From positions 1 through 63,750 of the forward strand of contig WAPX01000065.1 in assembly GCA_015520485.1 (NCBI GenBank): a stretch of DNA of 63,750 bases, given 5' to 3'. Under the pieces are notes generated by a model, which was not told the DNA's origin, ran no database searches, and saw only the letters and a program-made list of their open reading frames with translations. Numbering within the stretch: the stretch's first letter is position 1; each line of letters starts with the position of its first letter. The stretch comes from Archaeoglobaceae archaeon (GTDB lineage: Archaea > Halobacteriota > Archaeoglobi > Archaeoglobales > Archaeoglobaceae). Of this stretch, positions 1 through 8,549 are shown piece after piece. Made by a program: the position numbers and the translations under genes.

Positions 1-363
1 AATCGACCTGAGAAGGTAGTACTGGTTCAGTATCTTTCCCCTGACAAAGCACTTCGCAAGGTAAAGCCCTCTGTGATCGTTTTGAGCTGCGTACTGCTCC
101 TTTCTCACCTGAACGTTTGCCTTTTTTAACAGTGGTTTAAAAATTCCGGCAACAGATCCGTTGGAGTTCAGCACGACCACCTCAATACCGTTCTTCGATG
201 CAGTTCTCAGCAGAGATGAAGACAGGCTCACTCCTCCGCTTGCTACGAGTATTTGATCGATGTTTCCCGGCGGAATCAGATTCTCTTTCTCAGATGTCTT
301 GATGTAAATCATGCGATTTCTCGTTCCCAAAAATACACCGTATCCATTAACAACTACTTTCAT
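1..363 (-). CDS. cas1: Cas1 CRISPR integrase, N-terminal 121 codons (partial)
   Basis: Cas1 is the integrase that, with Cas2, inserts new spacers into CRISPR arrays. Only the N-terminal part is present; the frame stays open to the left edge. It starts MKVVVNGYGVFLGTRNRMIY and continues with a beta-rich stretch and the typical Cas1 phrases 'IDQILVASGGVSLSSSLLR' and 'GIEVVVLNSNG'. A helical segment with QY and LAK motifs follows. The catalytic Glu/His/Glu residues of the C-terminal domain lie outside the window. The start overlaps the end of csa1 by 17 bp, so the two genes are co-transcribed leftwards as an adaptation module. Family assignment is by recognition of the N-terminal domain and the neighbourhood. 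Confidence 0.9.
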   Translation of the reverse strand, partial: MKVVVNGYGVFLGTRNRMIYIKTSEKENLIPPGNIDQILVASGGVSLSSSLLRTASKNGIEVVVLNSNGSVAGIFKPLLKKANVQVRKEQYAAQNDHRGLYLAKCFVRGKILNQYYLLRSI

Positions 364-1243
364 TGCAAACACCGTAGTAGCAACAGTACTTTGGGCACTC
401 GGATGGTTTTCCCGGGTCGTTTCCGGATTCAATCATTTCTGCAATCTCATCTCTCACTTCGAGAAACTCTCTTCTTAGTTCGTCGCTGATAAGGAACCCT
501 TTTTGACAGAAGTGAACACTTTTGTCGATTCTCACGTAAATGAGAACACCGAAGTTTACGTCGATTTCGTCGTCAGCCTCGAGAGCCAGAGCATAACCCG
601 TCAGCGATAACATGTGTCCGTACCTTTCAGATCCACTTTTGAAGTCCATTATAACGCTGTACGGTGTAAAAACGTCGAGAGAAAGGTTCTTTGATAGTCC
701 TACAGGCTCACCGTCAATTCTCCTCTCAACAACTGGAGGAAATACAAGTCCGGCAACGTTCTCGGCATCGACGTCAGCGTATTTCGACTTTATTTCATCC
801 ACTTTCGCAGCAACCTGAAGGACGATGTACCTGTAAAGCTTTGAAATGTCATTACGGATTTCATCACACTCTAAACTCTTGCAAATTCTGTCTAAAATCT
901 CACTGTCGTTGAAGTACTCTTTAACTATCTCCTCTCCGCTATCGCATCCAGAGTATATCGCTTTCTTCAACGTAACGATTGTTTCTCTGATTACCTTATG
1001 TATTGCCAAACCCTTTAGCATGTACTGATTTGGCTCTCCCTTCTCTTTCAAAACGTACTTCAGAAATAGGTCTCTCCTCGTTGGGCAAAATCCGTTTAAG
1101 TCTGAAACTGCAATCCTCACGTCGTTTAGAGGCTCAACCGGCGCCCTGTCCCAGCAGTACCCTCTTAACTCTTCGGAAATTCCAAAACTTTCAAGCTGTT
1201 TTCTTAACGTTCTGATTGTCTTTTCGATGGAGACTAAAAACAT
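347..1243 (-). CDS. csa1: Csa1, Cas4-family Fe-S nuclease of the CRISPR adaptation module
   Basis: This 298-residue Cas4-like protein probably trims prespacer ends before integration. A first cysteine sits in NGFCPTRRD (about residue 53). A RecB-like core follows, with VIMDFKSG (the Asp and Lys of the nuclease motif) and a LTGYALALE helix (QxxxY-like position). It ends in a cysteine cluster, CPKYCCYYGVC, expected to hold a 4Fe-4S cluster together with the first cysteine. The opening 'LRGYCWDRAP...VSDLNGFCPTRRDL' is the pattern of the Csa1 branch, usually found with type I-A systems, rather than of short Cas4. It lies directly upstream of cas1 (17 bp overlap) and diverges from csa3, with 127 bp of shared promoter region between them. 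A different Cas4 subfamily label is possible; the nuclease family is secure. Confidence 0.85.
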   Translation of the reverse strand: MFLVSIEKTIRTLRKQLESFGISEELRGYCWDRAPVEPLNDVRIAVSDLNGFCPTRRDLFLKYVLKEKGEPNQYMLKGLAIHKVIRETIVTLKKAIYSGCDSGEEIVKEYFNDSEILDRICKSLECDEIRNDISKLYRYIVLQVAAKVDEIKSKYADVDAENVAGLVFPPVVERRIDGEPVGLSKNLSLDVFTPYSVIMDFKSGSERYGHMLSLTGYALALEADDEIDVNFGVLIYVRIDKSVHFCQKGFLISDELRREFLEVRDEIAEMIESGNDPGKPSECPKYCCYYGVCNESSC

Positions 1244-1370
1244 AGAGGGATGTGAAATTTGTTTGTAGATAATGCTTTACTCAGAATTTCTGCCGATTTT
1301 TCGGATTTCTAAGATACCATTAGAAACAACCTGATAAAACATAAATATTTCTAAGTTTCAGTATCTTGCG
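1244..1370. promoter_or_regulatory. Divergent csa1 / csa3 promoter region with paired repeats
   Basis: This 127-bp region separates the leftward csa1-cas1 genes from the rightward csa3-csm operon. A TATA-like stretch (ataaatattt, 1341-1350) lies about 25 bp upstream of the csa3 ATG, so csa3 may be leaderless. The 9-mer atttctaag occurs at 1305-1313 and again at 1347-1355, 42 bp apart. The inverted pair aagatac (1311-1317) and gtatctt (1361-1367) brackets the TATA box. These are plausible binding sites for the autogenous regulator Csa3, but that is inference. Confidence 0.5.
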
Positions 1371-2018
1371 ATGAAAGTTCTGGTTGCCACGGTGGGCGGC
1401 ACCGAAGAACCAGTTATCGCAGCTGCGAGAAAACTCGGACTCGATAAAGCTGTTCTAATCACCGGGAAACCGGCATCTGAGGTTTTTGACGATCCCGTTA
1501 AAGATGACGTCAATCCTCTGGCAGTTTCTGATAGCATAAGAAAGAAACTTGAAAGTGTGGGGGTTAAAGTGGATGTGGTAACAGTAAATCCGTTTAATTT
1601 TGAAGAGTGCTGTGTCAGGGCTATAGAAGTGATTGAGAGGGAGATGCCTGAGGAAGTGAACGTAATTGTCACCGGTGGAACGAAAATTCAGGCCATTGCA
1701 ACGTCTTATGCAGCATTCGTGTGCGGGTGCAGGATGTTTTACGTTCAGGAAACAAAAAACGGTTCGGAAATACTTGAAATTCCCCTGAGGTTTTCGGATT
1801 TCGATGAACTGTCCAGATCCAGAAAATCTGTTTTGAAGGTTCTCGAAGATGGCGATGACGCTGGGAGCGTTGCTAGGAAGCTTGGAATAAACAGGAAAAC
1901 TGCGTCCCAGTACCTCAAGGAGCTAAGAGAGTACGGACTTGTTGAGTCCACGGGCGGGCGTGTCAGAAAGTACAGGCTGACGTTTGCGGGAAAGATCTGC
2001 AGAGCGAGGTGGGGTTAA
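1371..2018 (+). CDS. csa3: Csa3, CARF-wHTH CRISPR transcription regulator
   Basis: This is a 215-residue regulator with an N-terminal CARF (Rossmann-like) ligand-binding domain. It starts MKVLVATVGGTEEPVIAA and has the second nucleotide-site motif VTGGTKIQA near residue 105. A C-terminal winged helix-turn-helix follows (about 145-205: 'GSVARKLGINRKTASQYLK...LRE'). Csa3 proteins bind cyclic oligoadenylate in the CARF dimer and control cas genes and arrays. They are a hallmark of type I-A loci, yet here the gene heads a type III-A operon. Its stop TAA overlaps the cas10 ATG (TAATG at 2016-2020), so translation is coupled. The repeats in its promoter suggest autoregulation. Confidence 0.88.
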   Translation: MKVLVATVGGTEEPVIAAARKLGLDKAVLITGKPASEVFDDPVKDDVNPLAVSDSIRKKLESVGVKVDVVTVNPFNFEECCVRAIEVIEREMPEEVNVIVTGGTKIQAIATSYAAFVCGCRMFYVQETKNGSEILEIPLRFSDFDELSRSRKSVLKVLEDGDDAGSVARKLGINRKTASQYLKELREYGLVESTGGRVRKYRLTFAGKICRARWG

Positions 2019-4441
2019 TGGAGTTTGAGGCAGAGCTGGTAGCCCTTGGAGGACTGCTACACGATATCGGAAAGTTCGTGCAAAGAGCAGGAACGGCGAG
2101 AGAAAAACACACAGATCAGGGAGAAAAATTTCTGAGAGAATTCGTTGAAAAGTATTTACGGAGGTATGACAAGCTCCCTTTGTTTGCAAAATACCACCAC
2201 AAGGAAGAATTGCGAAAATTTAAGGGGGACGTCCGGTTAAGGAATTTGCTGCACATCGTTTACGAGGCTGACAACATATCTTCTGGAGAGAGAAGAGCTG
2301 AAGATGAGATAAAATTTGATATCGGAAGCCCGCTACTGTCGATTTTCAGCCTGGTTAACATATTAAAGGGAGATTCAGAAAAGAAATACTACCCCCTCAC
2401 CGAGTTTTCGGGGTTCTTTTACCCGGTGAAATACAAGGAGAACACGGCTAACGATTACTCCAAACTTTTTAAAGGATTTAAAGAAGAATTCGAAAAGGCG
2501 GTCCAGAACCTGAATTTCAATGTTTTGATGTATGTTCTTGAAAAATACACGACTTTTATTCCATCGATGCTGACAGAAAACAACGACATCTCCCTGTACG
2601 ACCACCTCAAGACGACGTCAGCAATAGGGCTGTGCATGTACCACTATCACAGAGACGAACTTGACGTAAATTTGAGAAAACGAATTGAGGACAGAAACGA
2701 GAAAAAGTACCTCATCGTTGGCGGTGATGTTTCAGGAATTCAGGATTTCATCTACACGATCACGAGCAAAGGAGCCCTGAAATACCTGAGGGCGAGGTCA
2801 CTCTTTCTCGAACTCCTGGTGGAGGACGTCGTGGCTGAGATCGTTGACAGGCTCAACCTGACAAGAGCTAACGTCTTTGCGGGAGGTGGAAGGTTCTACA
2901 TACTTGCACCCAATACCGAAGAAGCAAAAAGAGAGATAGACGAAATAAGAGTTCAGGTCAATAAGTGGCTTTTCGAGAACTTCCGGGAAAAGCTGTATTT
3001 TTCAGTTGACTTCGTAGAGGTTAACGGGAATGAGCTGAGCAAGTTTAGGGCTGGAGAGAGGTCACTGTGGGAGCTTGTAAACGTAAAGTTGAGAGAGAGG
3101 AAGTCAAGAAAATTTCTGGACGTTATCACTGAAGACGACTTGGTGGAACTCCGCACACTCGATTCAGAGTATTATGAAGAGTGCGAAGTGTGCAAAACGC
3201 CGGCACCTCTTGAAGAAGTTGAAGGGATCAGAATGTGCCCCGTCTGCAGAGAGTTCTTGAAACTTGGCGGGTTAATACCAAAATCGATCGGATTTGCGAG
3301 AGTTCCAAAGGATTTCAGCCTGAATTACAGGTACGAGCTTCCGTTCTCCTGCTTCATACCTCTCGAGGATTTTTCGAAGCTTCCAGAAGAGTCTGTGATC
3401 TATCTAAGGGGCTTTGACGTAAATACTGCCAGCTTGCTGAGGAAATACGATGTGGTTCCACTGAACGTCAGCACTTATTACGCTGGAAAAGAAGGAAGTA
3501 TTAAAGAGTTCGATGAGCTTGCAGAAGAAGCAACTGGAGCCAAAAAACTTGCAGTGTTGAGAATGGACGTTGATGACCTCGGCAAGATATTTGGATGCGG
3601 TTTAAGAGGTGGTGTAGAAACGATTTCAAGGGTGTCCACTCTTTCGAGACTTCTCAGCCACTTCTTCAAGAATTGCGTGGATCTGATATGCATGGGTAAA
3701 GTCGATTCGGAATTCCCTGTAATAAACAAAAGCAACAGAAAAAACAGGGAGGTTGTTGTCGTTTACTCTGGCGGGGACGACCTGTTCATAGTCGGAGCGT
3801 GGGATCACATTTTCGAGCTAGCATTTGAAATAGAGCATGCTTTTAGAAAATACGTTGGAGGTAACCCGAACATTACAGTTTCTGCAGGATACGGTATTTT
3901 CGACCCAAAGTTCCCGCTCTACAGAATGGCTGAAATAACGGGGAGCAGGGAAAAAATGGCGAAGGAAGAAGGTGAGGAAGTAGGAAAGCTCGAATGTGGG
4001 ACTGAAGCCGTAACTGTAAAGTCCAAAAGCAGGATATTCCTGCTTGACAGGTCTGCTAGGTCTGTTAATGAAATGTGTGAAAAAGATTCCGTAAAACTAA
4101 AAAAATCCTATACGTGGGACGAATTCAGAAACATCTGGAATGAGTACATATCCAAGATTTACGACAGTGATAAGGCTGAGCTGAGGGTACGTAGGGGAAT
4201 AATAAGAAAAATTCTCGATGCGAGGCAGGAATACCTCCGTAACCCCGGAGGTTTCAAATGGCAGGTTCTGCTCGTCTACTACCTTTCCAGAGCCGCTTAC
4301 AACGGAAATGGAAGAAAACTAATAGATGAGGTCGGCAAATTAGCAAATAGAGACGTCGAAAGAATTCGCGAAAAAAGACCTCAGGACATTTACTATGTGG
4401 ATGTCCCTCTTAAAATTGTGGATTTTGCTGTTAGGAGGTGA
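2018..4441 (+). CDS. cas10: Cas10/Csm1, type III-A large subunit with HD nuclease and GGDD cyclase
   Basis: Large subunit of the Csm complex, 807 residues. An N-terminal HD nuclease domain has the metal pair in LLHDIGKF (H15-D16). A zinc-binding CEVC...CPVC element lies near residues 389-410. The second Palm (GGDEF-like) domain carries an intact YSGGDDLFIVG near residue 585. Both activities of the family are therefore predicted: target-activated ssDNA cleavage by HD, and synthesis of cyclic oligoadenylate from ATP by GGDD. A C-terminal helical domain follows. I chose the ATG at 2018 rather than the in-frame GTG at 2009 because GAGGTGGGG sits about 7 bp ahead of it and it forms a TAATG overlap with csa3. 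Confidence 0.93.
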   Translation: MEFEAELVALGGLLHDIGKFVQRAGTAREKHTDQGEKFLREFVEKYLRRYDKLPLFAKYHHKEELRKFKGDVRLRNLLHIVYEADNISSGERRAEDEIKFDIGSPLLSIFSLVNILKGDSEKKYYPLTEFSGFFYPVKYKENTANDYSKLFKGFKEEFEKAVQNLNFNVLMYVLEKYTTFIPSMLTENNDISLYDHLKTTSAIGLCMYHYHRDELDVNLRKRIEDRNEKKYLIVGGDVSGIQDFIYTITSKGALKYLRARSLFLELLVEDVVAEIVDRLNLTRANVFAGGGRFYILAPNTEEAKREIDEIRVQVNKWLFENFREKLYFSVDFVEVNGNELSKFRAGERSLWELVNVKLRERKSRKFLDVITEDDLVELRTLDSEYYEECEVCKTPAPLEEVEGIRMCPVCREFLKLGGLIPKSIGFARVPKDFSLNYRYELPFSCFIPLEDFSKLPEESVIYLRGFDVNTASLLRKYDVVPLNVSTYYAGKEGSIKEFDELAEEATGAKKLAVLRMDVDDLGKIFGCGLRGGVETISRVSTLSRLLSHFFKNCVDLICMGKVDSEFPVINKSNRKNREVVVVYSGGDDLFIVGAWDHIFELAFEIEHAFRKYVGGNPNITVSAGYGIFDPKFPLYRMAEITGSREKMAKEEGEEVGKLECGTEAVTVKSKSRIFLLDRSARSVNEMCEKDSVKLKKSYTWDEFRNIWNEYISKIYDSDKAELRVRRGIIRKILDARQEYLRNPGGFKWQVLLVYYLSRAAYNGNGRKLIDEVGKLANRDVERIREKRPQDIYYVDVPLKIVDFAVRR

Positions 4442-4448
4442 TAGCAGA

Positions 4449-4937
4449 ATGTCTGAATCTCTGGAATTGCTTGTGGAGTTGTTTGAAAAGGGGGATTTTG
4501 TGGAATTTGGGAAAAATTATAAAAATTGGAATAATAAACGAGAAATCGTAGAGCGGATATACCAGAAATACGAACCTGTGAAAAAGTCAGAGAACTTCTT
4601 CAATCTGGATGAATGGGATGTAAATAAACTCGCTTTTGCCGTTGCTGTCAAAGCAGTGTCAAAAGGTCTTGCCATGAGCCAGATAAGAAAGATCCTAAGT
4701 ATGTCCAGTAAGCTCTATAGAAAAGTAAGAAGAAAAACTGATATATCTTCAGATATTGTGAAATTAAGTTATATTCTGGCGTATACTATGGGGAGACAAA
4801 GGAGAGGGGAAATAGAGCCAGTAGCAGAAGTTCTCAGCAAAGTTTTACCAAAAACGACTGAAGAAAACTATGAGAGAGTTCACACTTTTTTGCAGGCTGT
4901 TGTAGCCTATCATAAACTGTTGGGAGGGAGAGACTAA
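4449..4937 (+). CDS. csm2: Csm2, small helical subunit of the Csm complex
   Basis: This 162-residue, all-helical, Lys/Glu-rich protein is the Csm2 (Cas11) small subunit that lines the crRNA-target duplex inside the complex. The assignment rests on size, position between cas10 and csm3, and the family-like tract 'NKLAFAVAVKAVSKGLAMSQIRKI' broken by 'SMSSKLYRK', followed by a helical pair ending in HTFLQAVVAYHKLLGG. The start is the ATG at 4449, 8 bp after a strong GGAGGTG; an open extension back to 4395 would overlap cas10 without a ribosome site. csm3 begins at the next base after its stop. Confidence 0.85.
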   Translation: MSESLELLVELFEKGDFVEFGKNYKNWNNKREIVERIYQKYEPVKKSENFFNLDEWDVNKLAFAVAVKAVSKGLAMSQIRKILSMSSKLYRKVRRKTDISSDIVKLSYILAYTMGRQRRGEIEPVAEVLSKVLPKTTEENYERVHTFLQAVVAYHKLLGGRD

Positions 4938-5741
4938 ATGGGCGAAGCGATTTTTGGTAAGGTTGTGATAAAGGGGAAGATTATACTGAAAACAGGTCTT
5001 CACATCGGTGCGCAGACAGAAGCTATAGAGATCGGAGGTATAGACAACCCTGTTATCAAGGATCCGGTAACCGGGGAACCCTACATACCGGGTTCATCTC
5101 TGAAAGGTAAGATGAGGTCACTTTTTGAGAAAAGCAAAATTTTAGATTATCCACCAGAGTTCAGAGTACCGCCACCTAATGAAGAAGATACTTCGAAGTA
5201 TTTCCTGAATAGAAATATAGGAACTACAAGGAATCCAATTTGGGTTCACGTCCACGAAACTTACGAAGGAGCAAAAGCGTGTGAGATTTGCAGGTTGTTT
5301 GGAAGTTCAGGGAACAGCAATTACCCCTCAAGAGTTATTTTCAGAGACGCTCATTTATGTGAAAATCAGAATTTAGAAGATGTAATCGAAATAAAATACG
5401 AAACAGCAATTGATAGAATAACCTCTGCAGCGAACCCAAGACCTATGGAAAGAGTCGTTCCCGGAACGGAGTTCGAATTTGAAATCGTGTATAACGTGGA
5501 AAACGAGAACGAAAAAAGTGAAGATATTAAAAATCTCATCAACCTCATGAAAATGCTCGAAGACGACTACCTTGGCGGTTCCGGATCGAGAGGGTACGGC
5601 AAGGTAGAGTTCAGAATAACCAGCATAGTTAAGAGAGGTCTGGATTACTACTTCAACGGAGCAAACGAAAAGACGATAGTAAGCAGTGAGGAAGGTCTCA
5701 GGCCAGAAGAAGTTTTAGGGCAGATCAATGAGAGGTTATGA
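4938..5741 (+). CDS. csm3: Csm3, Cas7-family backbone and target-RNA-cleaving subunit
   Basis: This 267-residue Cas7-type RRM protein forms the helical backbone of the Csm complex and cuts target RNA at 6-nt intervals. The start 'GKVVIKGKIILKTGLHIG' is the family N-terminus. EIGGIDNPVI places an Asp at residue 36, the position of the conserved catalytic aspartate. YIPGSSLKGKMRSLFE and the glycine-rich GGSGSRGYGKVEF are the typical RAMP motifs. A CEICRLFGSSG element is also present. It directly abuts csm2 and overlaps csm4 by 4 bp (ATGA). Confidence 0.94.
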   Translation: MGEAIFGKVVIKGKIILKTGLHIGAQTEAIEIGGIDNPVIKDPVTGEPYIPGSSLKGKMRSLFEKSKILDYPPEFRVPPPNEEDTSKYFLNRNIGTTRNPIWVHVHETYEGAKACEICRLFGSSGNSNYPSRVIFRDAHLCENQNLEDVIEIKYETAIDRITSAANPRPMERVVPGTEFEFEIVYNVENENEKSEDIKNLINLMKMLEDDYLGGSGSRGYGKVEFRITSIVKRGLDYYFNGANEKTIVSSEEGLRPEEVLGQINERL

Positions 5742-6619
5742 GAGCAATAAAACTTTACTTCAAAACGCCGGTGAGGTCAGGAAGTGCAGGACTCGGTCTG
5801 GAAAATTCGGACTTAACGATTCGTTCAGACACTCTTTTTGGGGCGATAGTCAGCGCGCTGGTGAGGATGAATGAAGATGCAGAAGAGTTCGTTGAGATGT
5901 TTAAGAACAAGGAAGTCTCAGTATCCTCGTGTTTCCCGTTCAGCGAAGATACGTACTTTCTTCCAAACCCGCACTCACCGCACTCTCCACAGCACATAAG
6001 GAAGAAGAGGTTTTTGACAAAAATCGAATTTGAGAAACTTATTTCAGGCGATATACCTGAAGAGAGTGATGAAAACCTCGATTTCATGAAAAAACTGGAG
6101 GTTCCAAAGGTTGCTCTCGACCGAATAACGTCAAACTCATCTATCTATTACCTGAGCTGTGTCAGGTTCAGAGATGGGGCAGGTCTTTACTTCTTGGTAA
6201 GGGGAAGGGACAGAATGCTCAGAGTTGCCCTGAGGTATCTCGAAGACGAAGGGCTGGGTGGAAAAAAGACGTGGGGTCTGGGAAAATTCGAATTCAGGAC
6301 TGAAGATTTTAGACTCAGAGCTTGTGGAGATGAATACATCACCCTTTCTCTGACACTGCCCACAGACCTGTCCAGAATCAGGTACTGGAAACCGGTTACG
6401 AGGAGTGGCTGGATTAACTCACAGTACTGCAGTTTGAGGAAACCGAAGATAATAATGGCATCCGAGGGATCGATATTTAAGGAGGAGGAAGCAGGGAAAT
6501 TAATCGATTTGGATGACGTCCGCAGCGAATTATCCACTAAGGTTGGTTACAAGGTTTACGTAAACGGTACGTCTTTTCTTGTTGAAACCGAGTCGCTTGC
6601 GGGGTCGGTGAAAGCATGA
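5738..6619 (+). CDS. csm4: Csm4, Cas5-family crRNA-tag-binding subunit
   Basis: This 293-residue Cas5-type RAMP protein caps the 5' tag end of the crRNA and contacts Cas10. It shows the RAMP opening 'IKLYFKTPVRSGSAGLGLE', the conserved 'TIRSDTLFGAIVSALVRM' helix, and the glycine-rich loop GLGGKKTWGLGKFEF (about residues 172-187) that is diagnostic for Csm4. It overlaps csm3 and csm5 by 4 bp each, so the block is translationally coupled. Nothing looks damaged. Confidence 0.93.
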   Translation: MRAIKLYFKTPVRSGSAGLGLENSDLTIRSDTLFGAIVSALVRMNEDAEEFVEMFKNKEVSVSSCFPFSEDTYFLPNPHSPHSPQHIRKKRFLTKIEFEKLISGDIPEESDENLDFMKKLEVPKVALDRITSNSSIYYLSCVRFRDGAGLYFLVRGRDRMLRVALRYLEDEGLGGKKTWGLGKFEFRTEDFRLRACGDEYITLSLTLPTDLSRIRYWKPVTRSGWINSQYCSLRKPKIIMASEGSIFKEEEAGKLIDLDDVRSELSTKVGYKVYVNGTSFLVETESLAGSVKA

Positions 6620-7677
6620 GTTGTAAAGAAAACATGATATGTAAGGTTAAAACTTTGACTCCCGTTCACGTAGGAAGTGGAGACAGGTACCTTGCTGTGG
6701 ATTTTGTTATCACGAAGGATAAAGTCGTTTTCATCGACCCTCTAAAATTCTTTGAAGAGATAACTCACAAGAGCTACGATTTGGTCAATGTGGCGAGGGA
6801 AATTGCAGAGGGCAAATCTATCGGTGATTTTATCGAAGATATTTCAAAGCTTAAAACTGGTGAAGTTCCATTTATTGGAAAAAAGAAGAGAAACGAGATA
6901 CTTGAACACGTAAAGTGTTGTGGAATGCCGTTCATTCCCGGATCAACAATAAAAGGTGCAATCAGAACGGCGTTGCTGTGGAAAGCTGTAAAGGATGACA
7001 GAAGTCTGCTTGACTGGACGATAAAACACATCAAAAATGTAGCGGGCAAAAGAAGGTACATAAAAAGAGAAGAACTAAAAAGACTGGACGACGCGCTCGA
7101 ATCTAAAGTTTTCAGAAAAAGTAGTAAAGATCCAAAAAATGACGTTCTGAGAGCTTTAAAAGTAACGGATTCCACACAGTTTCACAGGAAAGTGGTATAC
7201 GAAATTAAGTTTCTGGGCATGGGTAACTTCAGTCAGCTTGTGGAGTGCATAAATTTCAACGATTCCGCTGAAATCGAAATGCAGATTGACAAATGTGTAC
7301 AGGAATTCATGGATTTGAAACTTATGGGTCAGAGAATAGATCTGGATACGGTAAGGGAGGCTGCAAAAGAATTTGCAGAAGAGATTGTAAAAACAGAAAC
7401 GAAAAGAAACTATCCGGAAAAAACAAAAGAAGAGTTCAGAAAAGTTTTAAGGGCTAAAGGAATTGTTCTGAGAATTGGCTGGGGAATTGGCTGGTATTCC
7501 ACGACAATCGGTACATTGCTTAAAACGCATCCCGACTTTGAGTCTCTGAGAAGAAAGCTGGGGCTGGGCAAAAATCCGAGGTTCAAGAGGTTCAGCAGGA
7601 ACTTTCCAGTGGTGAGGAGAGTTACCTGTGATGATAAACCACTGGGATGGGTAGCAATTCATGACTGTCATGACTGA
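6616..7677 (+). CDS. csm5: Csm5, Cas7-like subunit at the crRNA 3' end
   Basis: This 353-residue RAMP protein terminates the Csm filament and is needed for crRNA 3'-end maturation. Typical features are 'CKVKTLTPVHVGSGDRYLAVDF' near the N-terminus, PFIPGSTIKGAIRTALLWK near residue 110, and VLRIGWGIGWYSTTIG near residue 280. The C-terminal half is rich in Lys and Glu. It overlaps csm4 by ATGA and cas6 by up to 17 bp. Length and order fit a complete III-A operon. Confidence 0.92.
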   Translation: MSCKENMICKVKTLTPVHVGSGDRYLAVDFVITKDKVVFIDPLKFFEEITHKSYDLVNVAREIAEGKSIGDFIEDISKLKTGEVPFIGKKKRNEILEHVKCCGMPFIPGSTIKGAIRTALLWKAVKDDRSLLDWTIKHIKNVAGKRRYIKREELKRLDDALESKVFRKSSKDPKNDVLRALKVTDSTQFHRKVVYEIKFLGMGNFSQLVECINFNDSAEIEMQIDKCVQEFMDLKLMGQRIDLDTVREAAKEFAEEIVKTETKRNYPEKTKEEFRKVLRAKGIVLRIGWGIGWYSTTIGTLLKTHPDFESLRRKLGLGKNPRFKRFSRNFPVVRRVTCDDKPLGWVAIHDCHD

Positions 7678-8335
7678 CATCGTAAAGATTACCGTAGAGT
7701 TTGAAGCTTCGGAGAGCAAGAGATTCAGGATGTATTCAGGAGCCTTTGTGAGGGGATTCGTTTACTGGGTTCTCGGAAGGATGAACAGAGAATTTGCCCG
7801 GCAACTGCATTCGAGCAAGAGCATTGCTCCATTTGCCGTCACTCCCGTAATGCTGGACGGTACACCGGTGGACAGGATGGAGGAAGGAAAACTGTACAAT
7901 TTCTCCGTAACGTTCTTCGTACCTGAAATAGGAGAAGCCCTGAAAAATTATTTAATCTCAACGGACAACATCTACTTTACAGCTGTAAGAAATACTCTCA
8001 AAAAGGTTAAGGTGAAGTACTGCGATAAGGCGTCCCTTTCCAGCAATGCCGTAAAAAAATTTAGGGTCGATTTCGTAACACCGTGTTACTTCAGATTTCC
8101 ATCAGAAATCGGTTATCGATTCATCCCCCTTCCCCTACCAGGCTTAATGTTCAGGAGCCTCGCAAGGCTTTACTCAGCGTTTGTTTCCGAAATTTCTCAA
8201 GAGTACAGGGAATGGCTTGACAGGGGAGGTGTAGCTGTTTCGGGGCTTAAAATTAAAACTGAAAAGGTAATGCTGAAAAAAGGGAACTGGGCAGTTGGCT
8301 TTGTCGGAACTGTCAACTTTAGTCTGCCAGAATGA
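7661..8335 (+). CDS. cas6: Cas6 crRNA endonuclease, frame interrupted before the glycine-rich C-terminus
   Basis: Cas6 cuts pre-crRNA within repeats. The first 224 codons show the family's N-terminal ferredoxin fold (start 'VKITVEFEASESKRFRMYSG', then 'SIAPFAVTPVML'). The C-terminal half contains 'YRFIPLPLPGLMFRSLARLYSAF'. The frame stops at TGA 8333-8335 after GTVNFSLPE. The expected C-terminal end, FSNVGGSRTSGLGVIRV, continues in the +1 frame from 8328 to 8456. So this gene is either a single-base frameshift mutant or uses recoding. The glycine-rich loop that binds RNA would be missing from the 224-residue product. A start at 7670 is an alternative. Confidence 0.85.
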   Translation: MTVMTDIVKITVEFEASESKRFRMYSGAFVRGFVYWVLGRMNREFARQLHSSKSIAPFAVTPVMLDGTPVDRMEEGKLYNFSVTFFVPEIGEALKNYLISTDNIYFTAVRNTLKKVKVKYCDKASLSSNAVKKFRVDFVTPCYFRFPSEIGYRFIPLPLPGLMFRSLARLYSAFVSEISQEYREWLDRGGVAVSGLKIKTEKVMLKKGNWAVGFVGTVNFSLPE

Positions 8336-8456
8336 TACCTACAGCGAAGAGTTTGCTGAAATGACGTCGAAGCTGCTGGAGTTTGGAGAGTTTTCGAACG
8401 TCGGCGGAAGCAGAACTTCTGGACTGGGTGTCATTAGAGTCAGGAATAGGTTGTAG
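8328..8456 (+). pseudogene. cas6: Out-of-frame C-terminal part of Cas6 (glycine-rich loop)
   Basis: Read in the +1 frame relative to the upstream cas6 frame, 8328-8456 encodes 42 residues beginning QNDTYSEEFAEMTSKLLEF and ending GVIRVRNRL, with the Cas6 signature loop GGSRTSGLG. There is no start codon or ribosome site of its own. Joining it to the upstream frame near the TGA at 8333 gives about 263 residues, a normal Cas6 length. The junction (ctg cca gaa tga tac) is not a homopolymer run, so a simple slippage sequencing error is not obvious. Confidence 0.85.
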
Positions 8457-8549
8457 AGGAAGACTCAGATTTGTAATCGCTGATCACACGTCTTAATAGT
8501 TTCCGGACAAAACCCAAAGTCTTTAGACAGGTAGCCGCATCCGGGATTG

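Noticed and set aside
2009-2017. GTG start of cas10, 3 codons upstream of the ATG
   Set aside because: The GAGGTGGGG ribosome site overlaps that GTG and is well placed for the ATG at 2018 instead.
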